Of a DNA stretch of 64,000 nt, positions 14,857 through 24,704 are shown one piece after another (the first letter of the stretch is position 1; every line of letters starts with the position of its first letter). The DNA is taken from NCBI GenBank assembly GCA_021829515.1, contig JAKBPM010000004.1, positions 1-64,000 on the forward strand. The letters run 5' to 3'. The notes beneath the pieces were generated by a model. The model was not told the DNA's origin. It searched no databases and saw only the letters and a list, made by a program, of their open reading frames with translations. The position numbers were made by a program, and so were the translations under genes. The DNA is from Nitrospirota bacterium (GTDB taxonomy: Bacteria > Nitrospirota_A > Leptospirillia > Leptospirillales > Leptospirillaceae).

Positions 14857-16584
14857 ATGAAGAACAGGACAAGAGTAATCATGGCCCTTGTCCTGTTTGG
14901 ATTCCTTGGCGTTGCCCTGCGACTCGTCGTTGTTCAGGGAGTCGGTCGGGGAAATTACGCGCAGCTATCCCTGAAGGAACATCAGCGCATCCTTCTCGTC
15001 CATGGTGAAAGGGGTGTTGTCCTGGATCGGAATGGGGATGTTCTTGCCTCCAACCGTTCTCTTCCTGGCCTTGTTTGTGACCCGACTGTCCTTAAAAAGC
15101 ACTCCTCTGTATCGCGTGTTGCCCGGGAGCTATCCGGGCCGCTTGGAATTTCACCCGCACACCTGTCTTTGATCCTGAACAAAAAAAGTCGATTTGTCTG
15201 GATTCGTCATGACCTCTTCCCTCAGACTGTGTCGGAAATAAAGGAGCTTCGTATCCCGGGTCTCTACGTCATGAACGAAGAGAGACGATTCTATCCGGGG
15301 GGGGAAGCCTTCCATACCCTGATCGGGACGACCGGAAGAGATAATTCAGGGCTTTCAGGGATTGAAAGAAGATTTGACCGCGAGCTTTCAGGCCATACGG
15401 GAGGAAGGGTCATCGAGGTCTCGGCAAGGGGGAGATCCTATTTCTTCAGGGACCTGGTGGCGCCCGAAAAGCTGTCGGGAAATGTGATCCGTCTGACTGT
15501 GGACGGTGAACTTCAGAAGTATGCCCAGCTGGCACTTGATGAGGAGGTGGACAAGGTTCAGGCGGAAGGTGGCGTTGTTCTGGTCATGGATCCAAAAACG
15601 GGCGCCATCCTGGCAATGGCTTCGAACAACAAGGGGATGCAGGCACAGATCAACCCTGCTGTTTCAATGGTTTATGAGCCCGGGTCAATTTTTAAGCTGG
15701 TTACCGCATCGGCTGCACTGAATGAAAAGGCTGTAACTTTAGGTGAGCAGTTTGATGGACATGATGGAATCTTTTATATCCCGGGAGGGGTTCTTCATGA
15801 TGATGAGCCCCAGAAAAGTCTGAATCTTGCTGGTATACTGGCGAAGTCCAGCAATATTGGTATCTCCCAGGTGGGATTAAGATTGGGGCCATCCCGATTT
15901 TATCGGTATATTCGCCTGTTTGGATTCGGCGCCCGAACGGGAATTGCCTATCCGGGCGAGTCTTCAGGCATCCTCCATCCCCTTTCCCGCTGGTCGCACC
16001 GATCCATTTACAGTATCTCGATGGGGCAGGAAATTGGGGTAACCCCCATTCAGCTTGTGACTGCGGTCAGTGCTATCGCAAATGGCGGAAAATTAATGCA
16101 ACCCTATCTTGTGAGCTCGATTGCCTCTCCTGCCGGGGAGACCATATGGAAGGGAAAACCCCGTATGGTTCGTGAGGTTATTTCCCGCAAAACATCAAGA
16201 ACTCTTCTCGGTCTGATGGAGAATGTGGTTTCTCCTGGAGGGACCGGAGTGAATGCCGCCATAAGCGGGTACGATGTGGCCGGAAAAACAGGAACTGCCC
16301 AAGTCTACGACCCCCTGAAAAGGGCTTATACCAGGAAAAGAACAATTGACTCTTTTGTAGGTGTTCTCCCCGTCCAGGATCCTTCCCTGGTTATTCTTGT
16401 GATTGTTGCCAAACCAAAGTCCCTTTCGTGGGGGGGAACGGTCGCTGCTCCCCTGTTCAGAAAAATTGCCCAAATGGCGCTTGTTCACTTCCGTATTCCT
16501 TCACCCCCACCATCCGCTTCGCCTGTGGAGTCCTATCCAGTTCGCATTATAGCCGAGGCCAAAAAGATCAAGGAGGGAGATTGA
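14857..16584 (+). CDS. ftsI: septal peptidoglycan transpeptidase FtsI (PBP3-like)
   Basis: Class B penicillin-binding protein that cross-links septal peptidoglycan. The 575-residue sequence has an N-terminal membrane anchor (about residues 8-25), a dimerisation/pedestal domain and the transpeptidase domain with Ser277 in GSIFK, the SSN motif (about residue 332) and K477-T478-G479. There is no clear C-terminal PASTA domain. The end overlaps the start of murE in an ATTGA arrangement. Position within the dcw cluster supports FtsI over the elongation enzyme PBP2. Confidence 0.93.
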   Translation: MKNRTRVIMALVLFGFLGVALRLVVVQGVGRGNYAQLSLKEHQRILLVHGERGVVLDRNGDVLASNRSLPGLVCDPTVLKKHSSVSRVARELSGPLGISPAHLSLILNKKSRFVWIRHDLFPQTVSEIKELRIPGLYVMNEERRFYPGGEAFHTLIGTTGRDNSGLSGIERRFDRELSGHTGGRVIEVSARGRSYFFRDLVAPEKLSGNVIRLTVDGELQKYAQLALDEEVDKVQAEGGVVLVMDPKTGAILAMASNNKGMQAQINPAVSMVYEPGSIFKLVTASAALNEKAVTLGEQFDGHDGIFYIPGGVLHDDEPQKSLNLAGILAKSSNIGISQVGLRLGPSRFYRYIRLFGFGARTGIAYPGESSGILHPLSRWSHRSIYSISMGQEIGVTPIQLVTAVSAIANGGKLMQPYLVSSIASPAGETIWKGKPRMVREVISRKTSRTLLGLMENVVSPGGTGVNAAISGYDVAGKTGTAQVYDPLKRAYTRKRTIDSFVGVLPVQDPSLVILVIVAKPKSLSWGGTVAAPLFRKIAQMALVHFRIPSPPPSASPVESYPVRIIAEAKKIKEGD

Positions 16585-18098
16585 AAGAGACTCTCGTACG
16601 TAAAGACCGGAGATGGATGGAAAGTGTTCTCCCCTCTCCGGCATGGGGCGTATTCCCTGACGAAATTACGGGCTTGTCCGATAATTCAAAGTCTGCCGCA
16701 AAAGGAGACCTTTATTTCCTGAGGCCAGGGAAAGATGGCGTGAACTGGTCCTTTCTGGGAGAGGCCATAAGGGCTGGTGTGAGGCTTGTCGTAACGGATG
16801 CATCCGTTTCTGGAAGCTGGGCGGAGGAGACTCTTTTTCACTCTGTTCCGGTGGTTTTCGTAAAGGATCTGTTGGGTGTGATGGGTACTGTCGCTTCATC
16901 CTTCTGGGGAAATCCATCCGGGAAGATGAAAGTTGTCGCTGTTACCGGAACGAACGGAAAGACGACATCAAGTTTTCTGACCCAATCGGTGATGAATCAG
17001 GGAGGGATTAAAACCGGACTCATCGGAACGGTTGTTTTCGACCTCGGAGGTGAAACGGTAGAGGCAAGTCAGACGACTCCGGGGATCCTTGAGCTGCATC
17101 GACTCTTTGCTCAGGGATTTTCCAATGGACTGCAAGGAATCTCCATGGAAGTCTCATCCCATGCCCTTGATCAGGACCGGATTGCCGGCCTCTCCCTTTC
17201 CGTTGTCCACTTTACGAATCTGACGAGAGACCACCTTGATTATCATCTTGACATGGAATCTTACTATCAGGCTAAAAAACGGCTTTTTTTCAGAAAGAAT
17301 CCTGACGGAAGCTACCCGATATGTGTTGTCAACGGGGATGATCCATGGGGGAAAAGACTCGTTTCTGAGGTTGTTTCGGACTCACGGGTGCCTATTGTTG
17401 TCATTGGTGAAGGACAGGAGGCGGATATTGCCCCATTAACCTTCACCATGGGGATTGATGGGATCAGGGGCGCGATCCGGACACCAAAGGGCGTTATTGA
17501 TCTTGAATCACCCATGACGGGTCATTATAACCTGATGAATATCATGGGTGCCATTGGATGTGCTCTGGCACTCGAAATTCCTCTGGAGCTGATCGCCCGG
17601 GGGATCTTGGCGCAACAGGGGGTGCCCGGGCGATTTGAGGTTGTGAGATCCAATCGGAATATCTCGGTTATTGTCGATTATGCTCATACAGATGATGCAC
17701 TGGAAAATCTTCTCTCTGCGGTGCGTCCGCTGTGCAAGGGAAGGATCATTACCGTTTTCGGGTGTGGAGGTGACAGGGACAGGGGCAAGAGACCCAGGAT
17801 GGGTGAAAAGGCCGGACGATTGTCTGATCTTGTCGTTTTGACGTCTGATAACCCCAGAACTGAAGATCCTGAATCGATCCTCGACGAGATTGAGCCAGCC
17901 CTGAAGGAGACGGGTACCCCTTATGAACGAATCTCCGACAGGAAAGCTGCCATATTTCGGGCGATTTCCCTGGCCAGTCCGGGGGACAGTGTTGTTATTG
18001 CCGGGAAAGGCCATGAAAACTACCAGATATTGGGGAAGGTCAAACATCATTTTGATGACAGGGAGATTGCAAGAGAAGCCCTGGAGTCCGGACAATGA
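16581..18098 (+). CDS. murE: UDP-MurNAc-tripeptide synthetase MurE
   Basis: Adds the third amino acid to the UDP-MurNAc dipeptide. The P-loop TGTNGKTTSS (about residues 120-129) and the SMEVSSHALDQDR block are intact. The signature SDNPR (about residue 425) indicates meso-diaminopimelate as substrate, as expected for a Gram-negative wall. Translation probably starts at TTG 16581, which has AGGAGG 5 bp upstream and overlaps the ftsI stop; a longer frame from 16428 lies wholly within ftsI. Length 505 is normal. Confidence 0.93.
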   Translation: MKETLVRKDRRWMESVLPSPAWGVFPDEITGLSDNSKSAAKGDLYFLRPGKDGVNWSFLGEAIRAGVRLVVTDASVSGSWAEETLFHSVPVVFVKDLLGVMGTVASSFWGNPSGKMKVVAVTGTNGKTTSSFLTQSVMNQGGIKTGLIGTVVFDLGGETVEASQTTPGILELHRLFAQGFSNGLQGISMEVSSHALDQDRIAGLSLSVVHFTNLTRDHLDYHLDMESYYQAKKRLFFRKNPDGSYPICVVNGDDPWGKRLVSEVVSDSRVPIVVIGEGQEADIAPLTFTMGIDGIRGAIRTPKGVIDLESPMTGHYNLMNIMGAIGCALALEIPLELIARGILAQQGVPGRFEVVRSNRNISVIVDYAHTDDALENLLSAVRPLCKGRIITVFGCGGDRDRGKRPRMGEKAGRLSDLVVLTSDNPRTEDPESILDEIEPALKETGTPYERISDRKAAIFRAISLASPGDSVVIAGKGHENYQILGKVKHHFDDREIAREALESGQ

Positions 18099-19570
18099 GC
18101 AATATCTGGATGACGGTGCCAGAAGTTCTTGATGCGACCGGGGGATGCTGGTACAAGGATGGAGATCCTCTTCCGGATTATTTTGACGGAGTTTCTACGG
18201 ACAGCAGGAAGATCCGGCGCGGGGATCTTTTTGTGGCTCTTTGCGGAGAGCGATTTGACGGACACTCCCATCTGCAGGAAGCGAGAGACAGGGGGGCGGC
18301 TGCCGCCCTTGTCGAAAGGACTGGAAATGTTCCTATCCCCCAGATTCTGGTGGAAGATACCAGAAAGTCCATGCTTGCTCTGGCGTTGAAAATCATCAAA
18401 AAAAGACGGGAACGTGGCGGAAAAATGGTTGTTTTGACCGGAAGCGCAGGGAAAACAACCACCAGGGAATTGATCCGCCGTGGATTGTCTTCAAGCGGGG
18501 CATCTGTTCTGGCAAGTGCGGGAAACGAGAACAATGAGATCGGTGTTCCCCTGACGCTTTGGGGATGGAGGGACTCCGAGGCATATGCAGTGATTGAGGT
18601 TGGTGTTCGCAAAAAGGGAGATATCGGGTATTTCGGAGATGTTGTCCTCTCAGAATGTCTGGTCATCACTTCAATTGGTCCCTCACACCTTGAAACGCTC
18701 GGGACCCTCTCCGGCGTATGGGAAGAAAAAAGTCGGCTGATCGAGAAAATCCGTGAAGGTGGCTTCCTTGTTTTGCCTGAAGAGGTTTGGCAGTGTTTTT
18801 CCTCCCCATTTCAACGAAAGTGGATGGAGGACCGTAAAATCCACCTGATCCTGACCAGGCTGAATCGTCATGAGTCGCCCTTGTCACCGATTGTGTCCGA
18901 ACGTACTTTTTCCGATTCCAGGATAACTTCTCTCGAAGGGGCCTTTTCCCGGAGAGAATCGGGATACTTTCTGGAAGGAGAGTTGTTGGGGGAGTCTTTT
19001 TCCATCAGGATGGATATCCCCTCGCCGGAACTTGCGATGGATATGCTTCTTGCCATAGGGGCATGTCGGGCATTCGGGGTCGGTCTTGAGAAGGCATCCG
19101 AAGCGATTGGAGAGTACAGGGGGGGAGAGGGAAGGATGCAGCCCCTGACAGGAAAAAACGGAGTCCTGTACCTTCTGGATCATTATAACGCGAATCCACT
19201 GTCAATGGATGCGGCTTTTTCTCTTGTTGAAAATTATCACGGGGGTGAGTGGTCATCAGGAAAACTCTGGGGAATTCTTGGTGAGATGCTTGAATTGGGC
19301 GAGGATGCGGAAATGTGGCATCGTCATGTCGGGGAGAAGGCAGCAAGGATTCCCTGGTCCGCCCTCTGGTTCAAGGGCAATTTTTTTGAGTCTTTCCGTG
19401 AAGGGTTCTCTTCTTCTGGTGGGGATCCATCAATTCTGCACCATATAAATGGTGCAGGCTCTTCAGAGAATCGCTACCAATCGATTGGTCCGGGTGACAT
19501 CGTTCTTGTCAAGGCTTCGAGGGGGACAGCCCTGGAGTCAGAATTCCCTTACCTCGGACTGGAGCTGTAA
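18095..19570 (+). CDS. murF: UDP-MurNAc-tripeptide:D-alanyl-D-alanine ligase MurF
   Basis: Adds D-Ala-D-Ala to complete the cytoplasmic pentapeptide precursor. The 491-residue protein has the Mur ligase layout: N-terminal UDP-binding domain (FDGVSTDSRKIRRGDLFVAL), the P-loop GSAGKTTTRE (about residues 115-124), the NENNEIGVPLTL motif, and DHYNANPLSM (about residues 355-364) in the C-terminal domain. It overlaps murE by 4 bp and mraY by 1 bp. Confidence 0.93.
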   Translation: MSNIWMTVPEVLDATGGCWYKDGDPLPDYFDGVSTDSRKIRRGDLFVALCGERFDGHSHLQEARDRGAAAALVERTGNVPIPQILVEDTRKSMLALALKIIKKRRERGGKMVVLTGSAGKTTTRELIRRGLSSSGASVLASAGNENNEIGVPLTLWGWRDSEAYAVIEVGVRKKGDIGYFGDVVLSECLVITSIGPSHLETLGTLSGVWEEKSRLIEKIREGGFLVLPEEVWQCFSSPFQRKWMEDRKIHLILTRLNRHESPLSPIVSERTFSDSRITSLEGAFSRRESGYFLEGELLGESFSIRMDIPSPELAMDMLLAIGACRAFGVGLEKASEAIGEYRGGEGRMQPLTGKNGVLYLLDHYNANPLSMDAAFSLVENYHGGEWSSGKLWGILGEMLELGEDAEMWHRHVGEKAARIPWSALWFKGNFFESFREGFSSSGGDPSILHHINGAGSSENRYQSIGPGDIVLVKASRGTALESEFPYLGLEL

Positions 19571-20640
19571 TGCTTTATCTTCTTCACTATTTTCACCATG
19601 ATTTTTCTGCTTTCAATATTTTCCGCTATATCACTTTCAGGACGATATACGCATCCCTGTCGGCCCTTGTCCTTGTGCTTCTGTTGGGTCCATTCATGAT
19701 CCGTCTGCTTGTGCGCTTTCAGATTGGCCAGGAGGTCAGGGATGATGGTCCAAAATCCCATCTCTCCAAAAAAGGAACTCCCACGATGGGTGGGATCCTG
19801 ATCCTTCTTGGAATCCTGATCCCGGTTCTTCTCTGGGCGGATCTCTCGAACAGGTTCGTCTGGATGGTTCTTCTGGCTCTTATGGGAAACGGGGCTATAG
19901 GATTTCTGGATGATTACCTGAAGATCATCCGAAAACAGTCTAAAGGACTTCTGGCCTGGCAGAAATTTCTCCTTCAGACGGTGCTTGGCCTGATGTTGGC
20001 GATCTGGTTTGTGGAAACCTCTCCTGATACCCGGATCATTGTCCCTTTCTTCAAATCAATCAACCCTGATCTGGGGGTGTTCTTTGTTCCTTTTGCGATC
20101 GGGGTTATTTCAGGAACGTCCAATGCCGTCAATCTCACCGACGGGCTTGATGGTCTGGCCATTGGTCCGGTGATTGTCGTTTCCATGTCGTTTCTGATCA
20201 TTGACTATCTGACGGGTAATCAGGTTTTTGCGCATTATCTGGAGTTGCCGGGGATGCCGGGAGCGGGTGAGCTTTCCATTGTCGCAGGCGCGATGGCTGG
20301 TGCCTCCCTGGGATTTTTATGGTTTAACGCCTACCCTGCATCCGTTTTTATGGGAGACGTCGGCGCTCTGGCTTTGGGGGGGGCTCTTGGAATGATGGCG
20401 ATTATAACGCGTCAGGAGCTTCTCCTCCTGATTCTTGGTGGGATTTTTGTAGCAGAGGCCCTTTCGGTGATAGCACAGGTGACGTCTTACAAGATTCGGA
20501 AAAAGAGAGTTCTCAGAATGGCCCCTCTTCATCATCACTTTGAGCTGGGGGGAGTCAGTGAGCCAAAGCTGATTGTCCGATTCTGGATCGTCGCGCTGGT
20601 TCTGGCCTTGGTGAGCCTTAGTACATTGAAAATTCGCTGA
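19570..20640 (+). CDS. mraY: phospho-MurNAc-pentapeptide transferase MraY
   Basis: Integral membrane enzyme that transfers phospho-MurNAc-pentapeptide to undecaprenyl phosphate (lipid I). The 356 residues contain about ten hydrophobic segments and the family motifs KKGTPTMGG (about 64-72), GFLDDYLK, NAVNLTDGLDGLA (about 183-195) and APLHHHFE near the C-terminus. Start and stop junctions with murF and murD are tight, indicating one operon. Confidence 0.96.
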   Translation: MLYLLHYFHHDFSAFNIFRYITFRTIYASLSALVLVLLLGPFMIRLLVRFQIGQEVRDDGPKSHLSKKGTPTMGGILILLGILIPVLLWADLSNRFVWMVLLALMGNGAIGFLDDYLKIIRKQSKGLLAWQKFLLQTVLGLMLAIWFVETSPDTRIIVPFFKSINPDLGVFFVPFAIGVISGTSNAVNLTDGLDGLAIGPVIVVSMSFLIIDYLTGNQVFAHYLELPGMPGAGELSIVAGAMAGASLGFLWFNAYPASVFMGDVGALALGGALGMMAIITRQELLLLILGGIFVAEALSVIAQVTSYKIRKKRVLRMAPLHHHFELGGVSEPKLIVRFWIVALVLALVSLSTLKIR

Positions 20641-20653
20641 AAGGGATACTTCT

Positions 20654-22264
20654 ATGGCTGTTTCTGAGACACAAAACCTCTCATCTCTACCCGGCAAGCA
20701 GGAAGAGGCGACTCCAAGAGAAAAGGAAAAGGTTCTGGTTCTGGGCGCTGGCCGATCAGGAGTTGCTGCTGCAAGACTGGCTGTTTATCTTGGTGGTGAC
20801 GTTACGTTAAAGGATGAGAGCGGTGACTGTCTCTTACCTGTCCTGAAAGAGCAGCTGGTCGGTGAGGGGATCCAGCTTGACCTTGGAAACGTCATGAAAC
20901 CCCTTGATTTTGGAGCGGCCTCGAAGGTGATTGTCAGTCCGGGACTTCCTCCTGAAAAGTGGTCGGGGCATCCGATCCCGGAGCACGACAGCAGGGTTAT
21001 AGGAGAACTTGAATGGGCTTCAGCCCTCTCTCCTTTTCCTCTTTTTGCCGTTGGTGGGACTAATGGAAAATCGACGACCTCCGCTCTGGCGGCCCACTTC
21101 CTGAGAGCTTGCGGTCTGTCCGTTTTTCTGGGCGGGAACTTTGGTACTCCCCTTTCAGAGGCGGTTTTGTCCGAGCGCCAAAGGATCTCTCAGGGACTCT
21201 CTCCTGAATATGATGCCGGTGTTGTTGAGATATCAAGCTTTCAGGCTGAAACAATGAGTCCGATAAGATCCTGGTTCGATCCGGTTGTCCACCTTTTCCT
21301 GAATATAACCCCTGACCATCTCGATCGCCATCCATCGGAAGAGGCCTACAGAAGAGCCAAGTGGCAGTCCTTCAGGGGGATTTCTCCATCTCACTTCACC
21401 GTTTTTAATGCCGATCCGGATTCGGGGCTTTATCCTCTCAGAAAAACCCCCGGGCGTCCGGCCTTCTTTTTTGCGAGTCGGAAAGGAGTGTCTCCCGAGA
21501 TCCCTGTTGAGGAGGCTCCGGTTTTTATCCTCTCGGAAGACGGGATGACCGGGAGAATATCCGGATTCCCCGGTCAAAGCGGAAAAAGTGAAGTTTGGGA
21601 GTTTGGGGAATTTCCCTTGCCGGGCCTTGGAAATCGCCAGAATCTTGCGGCAAGTCTTCTGGGGACGCTCATCTTTTTGAAAGAGCAGAGAAAACTGCAT
21701 AATGTCCTGACCCCAACACAGGGTGACTCTCCCTTTCCGGAAAAACAGCTGCTCCTGAAGAGTCTTGCTTCCTTCAAGGGGCTTCCCCACAGGATGGAAA
21801 TCATCGCGGAAAAAGATGGAGTCTGTTTTATCAATGACTCAAAAGCAACAAATGTTGATGCTACCCTGATGGCACTCAAGGGATTCTCGTCCCCGATAGA
21901 CGGGAAAAAGTCCGATTCGTCCGACGCTCGCTCCCTGATACTGATTATGGGGGGACGTGACAAGGGGGCCTCATATCTGCCTTTGTCAGCTCCCGTGCAA
22001 GAGCTTGTCAGGGTTCTGATCGTTCTTGGCGAGGCCAAGGATCTGATTGCCCGCTCCCTTTCATCCTTCTGCGAAACGATCTCAGTCTCAAGCATGAAGA
22101 TGGCCGTTGAGATCGCAATCTCCAAAGGGAGAGAGGGTGATACGGTTCTGCTCTCTCCGGGATGCTCAAGTTACGATATGTTTCATGGCTATGAAGAGCG
22201 TGGAAATGCCTTTGCCATGCATGTGCGGGAGGCTCTGGGTGTTTATGGAGGAGTCGCCAAATGA
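20654..22264 (+). CDS. murD: UDP-MurNAc-L-alanine:D-glutamate ligase MurD
   Basis: Adds D-glutamate to UDP-MurNAc-L-alanine. Motifs include VLGAGRSGVAAARLA (about residues 28-42), the P-loop VGGTNGKSTTSALA, VEISSFQAE and INDSKATNVDA. At 536 residues it is longer than the usual roughly 450; the extra length lies in a 25-residue N-terminal extension, an insertion around residues 270-360 and an insertion after KGFSSPIDGKKSD. It overlaps ftsW by 4 bp. Confidence 0.93.
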   Translation: MAVSETQNLSSLPGKQEEATPREKEKVLVLGAGRSGVAAARLAVYLGGDVTLKDESGDCLLPVLKEQLVGEGIQLDLGNVMKPLDFGAASKVIVSPGLPPEKWSGHPIPEHDSRVIGELEWASALSPFPLFAVGGTNGKSTTSALAAHFLRACGLSVFLGGNFGTPLSEAVLSERQRISQGLSPEYDAGVVEISSFQAETMSPIRSWFDPVVHLFLNITPDHLDRHPSEEAYRRAKWQSFRGISPSHFTVFNADPDSGLYPLRKTPGRPAFFFASRKGVSPEIPVEEAPVFILSEDGMTGRISGFPGQSGKSEVWEFGEFPLPGLGNRQNLAASLLGTLIFLKEQRKLHNVLTPTQGDSPFPEKQLLLKSLASFKGLPHRMEIIAEKDGVCFINDSKATNVDATLMALKGFSSPIDGKKSDSSDARSLILIMGGRDKGASYLPLSAPVQELVRVLIVLGEAKDLIARSLSSFCETISVSSMKMAVEIAISKGREGDTVLLSPGCSSYDMFHGYEERGNAFAMHVREALGVYGGVAK

Positions 22265-23538
22265 CATCGAATGCTGTTTCCGGGGGGCATCCCCCGGAAA
22301 AAAAGGATTCGTCCGGACCCTCTGAAGCTTCGGCGGGACTGCCCGAACCCTTTCCCGAAAAAAGCCAGAAGACCGACATTGTCCTGATTTTCAGCGTCAT
22401 CCTGCTTATTTTTATCGGAGTCGGGATGGTGATGTCTGCAGCCATTGCCACGAACCAGCCATTTCGTCTGTTCAACCGTCAGATGATATCCGCGATCTTG
22501 GCTGTAACGGTGATGCTTGTGACCTCGATGATCGACTATCATTTCTGGTCCAGGCACCGGTTCTTCGTGTACATGTCCGGACTTTTTCTCCTGATTCTTT
22601 TATATGTGCCTCATGTCGGGATGGTCATGAATGGGGCAAGACGCTGGATCCATCTCCCGGGCCTCACGCTGCAGCCTTCAGAAATTGCCAGGGATGCCAT
22701 GATCTTTCTGGCTGCGGTTCTTCTCGACAAGGCTTACAGGAAAAAAAAAGAGTCGGGTACTGAATCGGGGCCGCTTGATCTGCCTGTGAAATCCCTTCTC
22801 ATCTTCAGTGTTCCCCTGTCTGTTTATTGCGCACTGATGCTCAAGGAGCCGGACTTTGGCTCTACGGCATTTATGGTCATGATTCTGGGAACGATGTTTT
22901 TTCTGGCAGGTCTTTCCTGGAGGCGACTCTTCCAGATCCTGGGCGTTACCGTCCCCTCCGCCTTGCTGTTCGTTTTTTTTCACAGATATGCACTTGAGCG
23001 ATTCCATAATTTTACACTGGCCCATCATAGCGCTTCATCGGCAACAACCCAGCTTGGCCAGTCTCTGGTGGCTCTTGGTGCCGGCGGTCTTGCCGGTCTG
23101 GGGCTTGGCCATGACTGGGTTGGCGGGGGGATCCTCCCGGAGCCGGGAACGGATTTTATTTTTGCACTGGTTGGAGAAGAGTTCGGGCTTATTGGGACAT
23201 TCCTGATCCTGTTCTTTTTTCTCCTGATTTTTTTCAGGGGAATGAGTATTGCCGGAAAAGCTCCGGACTTTCTGGGGAGAATCCTGGCGCAGGGATTTAC
23301 CCTGTCTATCGGTGTCGAAGCCATTTTCAACATGGGGGTTGTGACCGGTCTCTTTCCGACGAAGGGAATTCCGCTTCCATTTCTCTCTTTTGGAGGATCA
23401 TCCCTTCTTTCGAATGCGATAGGTGTCGGCATTATTCTTTCCGTTTCACGATTCTCAAGAAAGGAACCCTCCCGGATGACCTCCCTGTTCCCTGATGGAG
23501 CCGAGAGCACAGCCAAAGTTTTGGCGCGTGGACAATAA
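22261..23538 (+). CDS. ftsW: septal peptidoglycan glycosyltransferase FtsW
   Basis: SEDS-family polymerase working with FtsI at the septum. The 425 residues have a disordered charged N-terminus (about 35 residues) followed by about ten membrane segments. Family motifs include GARRWI in the first third, EPDFGSTAFM (about residues 196-205) and, near the end, FPTKGIPLPFLSFGGSSLLSN. RodA is the alternative, but cluster position favours FtsW. Confidence 0.94.
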   Translation: MTSNAVSGGHPPEKKDSSGPSEASAGLPEPFPEKSQKTDIVLIFSVILLIFIGVGMVMSAAIATNQPFRLFNRQMISAILAVTVMLVTSMIDYHFWSRHRFFVYMSGLFLLILLYVPHVGMVMNGARRWIHLPGLTLQPSEIARDAMIFLAAVLLDKAYRKKKESGTESGPLDLPVKSLLIFSVPLSVYCALMLKEPDFGSTAFMVMILGTMFFLAGLSWRRLFQILGVTVPSALLFVFFHRYALERFHNFTLAHHSASSATTQLGQSLVALGAGGLAGLGLGHDWVGGGILPEPGTDFIFALVGEEFGLIGTFLILFFFLLIFFRGMSIAGKAPDFLGRILAQGFTLSIGVEAIFNMGVVTGLFPTKGIPLPFLSFGGSSLLSNAIGVGIILSVSRFSRKEPSRMTSLFPDGAESTAKVLARGQ

Positions 23539-24619
23539 AACGTTCCCGCTTGAACGGGTAAGACGGATCCTTGTAACGGGTGGCGGGACAGGGGGGCATG
23601 TCATACCTGCGATCACCCTGCTTGAAGAGGCTCGGAGGAGGGGCGCCGAGATTCTCTATGCCGGTGCTCCGGAAAGCCTTGAGGAACGCCAGTCAAAACA
23701 ACGCTCTATTCCATTTTCCCCTCTTAAGGTAACAGGCTTCGCCGGGAAAGGGGTTCCGGAGAAGCTGAAGGCTTTGGGGGTGTTGCCTGGTGCGGTCTTG
23801 ATGGCAAAAGAGCGGATCAGGTCATTTTCTCCCGACCTTGTGATCGGTACAGGAGGTTATGTCCAGATTCCGTGGATTATTTCCGCGGGATTATCCGGTC
23901 TTCCGGTTGTTTTGCTGGAACCGAACGCGGTTTCAGGGTGGGCAAACAGGCTGCTTTCTCCTTTTGCCCGGATTGTTTCAACCATGAATCCCCAAACCCC
24001 GTTTGGAGGGGTTCCGGTCAGGGAGGTCCCGGAATGTGGTTCTGCTCAACGCTTTGTTCAGCCGCTTCGGATCGTTATTGCTGGTGGCAGTCAGGGCGCC
24101 AGGGTTTTTAATGAGGTTATGCCAGCACTCCTTTTGAAGATCAGGGAAACTCCGGGGGTTCCCATGTTCTCCGTTGTGCACCAAAGCGGAGAGAGATGGC
24201 TTGAAATGACTCGCTCTGCCTATCTCAATGCTCCTTTTGAGGTAACTGTCAGCGGTTTCATGGAGAATTTGCCGGAATACTACCGGACCGCATCTCTTGT
24301 TATATGCCGTTCCGGAGCGATGACCGTGACCGAAGTCACCGCGGCTGGCGCTCCGGCAGTTTATATTCCTTATCCGCATGCTATTGGTGATCACCAGACA
24401 CGAAATGCTGAAATCATTGCCAACTGTTCAGGAGGGTGGTTATGGAGGGAGTCGTCCATGTCGGATCCCGAATTCTCCCGTTTTTTGATCAGGGTTTTGT
24501 CTGATCCGTCCCTGCTCTCAAAATTCGGGGATAATGCCAGACGCAACTCGCCTGCGATCATGGTTGGCCAATGGTTGGACCGTCTGTCACCAATATGGGG
24601 AAATCTTTCCAATGCCTGA
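23528..24619 (+). CDS. murG: N-acetylglucosaminyl transferase MurG
   Basis: GT28-family enzyme at the inner membrane that makes lipid II from lipid I. Motifs: ILVTGGGTGGHVIPA at the N-terminus, GTGGYVQIPWI, LEPNAVSGWANR, GGSQGARVFNE and CRSGAMTVTEV. The GTG at 23528 is preferred because it leaves a short leader before the glycine-rich loop and overlaps the ftsW stop; an ATG at 23495 in the same frame is possible. An 85-bp gap with a 7-bp inverted repeat separates it from murC, the first break in the cluster. Confidence 0.92.
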   Translation: MDNKTFPLERVRRILVTGGGTGGHVIPAITLLEEARRRGAEILYAGAPESLEERQSKQRSIPFSPLKVTGFAGKGVPEKLKALGVLPGAVLMAKERIRSFSPDLVIGTGGYVQIPWIISAGLSGLPVVLLEPNAVSGWANRLLSPFARIVSTMNPQTPFGGVPVREVPECGSAQRFVQPLRIVIAGGSQGARVFNEVMPALLLKIRETPGVPMFSVVHQSGERWLEMTRSAYLNAPFEVTVSGFMENLPEYYRTASLVICRSGAMTVTEVTAAGAPAVYIPYPHAIGDHQTRNAEIIANCSGGWLWRESSMSDPEFSRFLIRVLSDPSLLSKFGDNARRNSPAIMVGQWLDRLSPIWGNLSNA

Positions 24620-24704
24620 AATTTAATCCATAATGGCAGTTGCTTGGGGTATGGCTGACTGCCAGGGTCGGGCTGTTGGCACATGAATGAGGGAGAATGG
24701 GTGT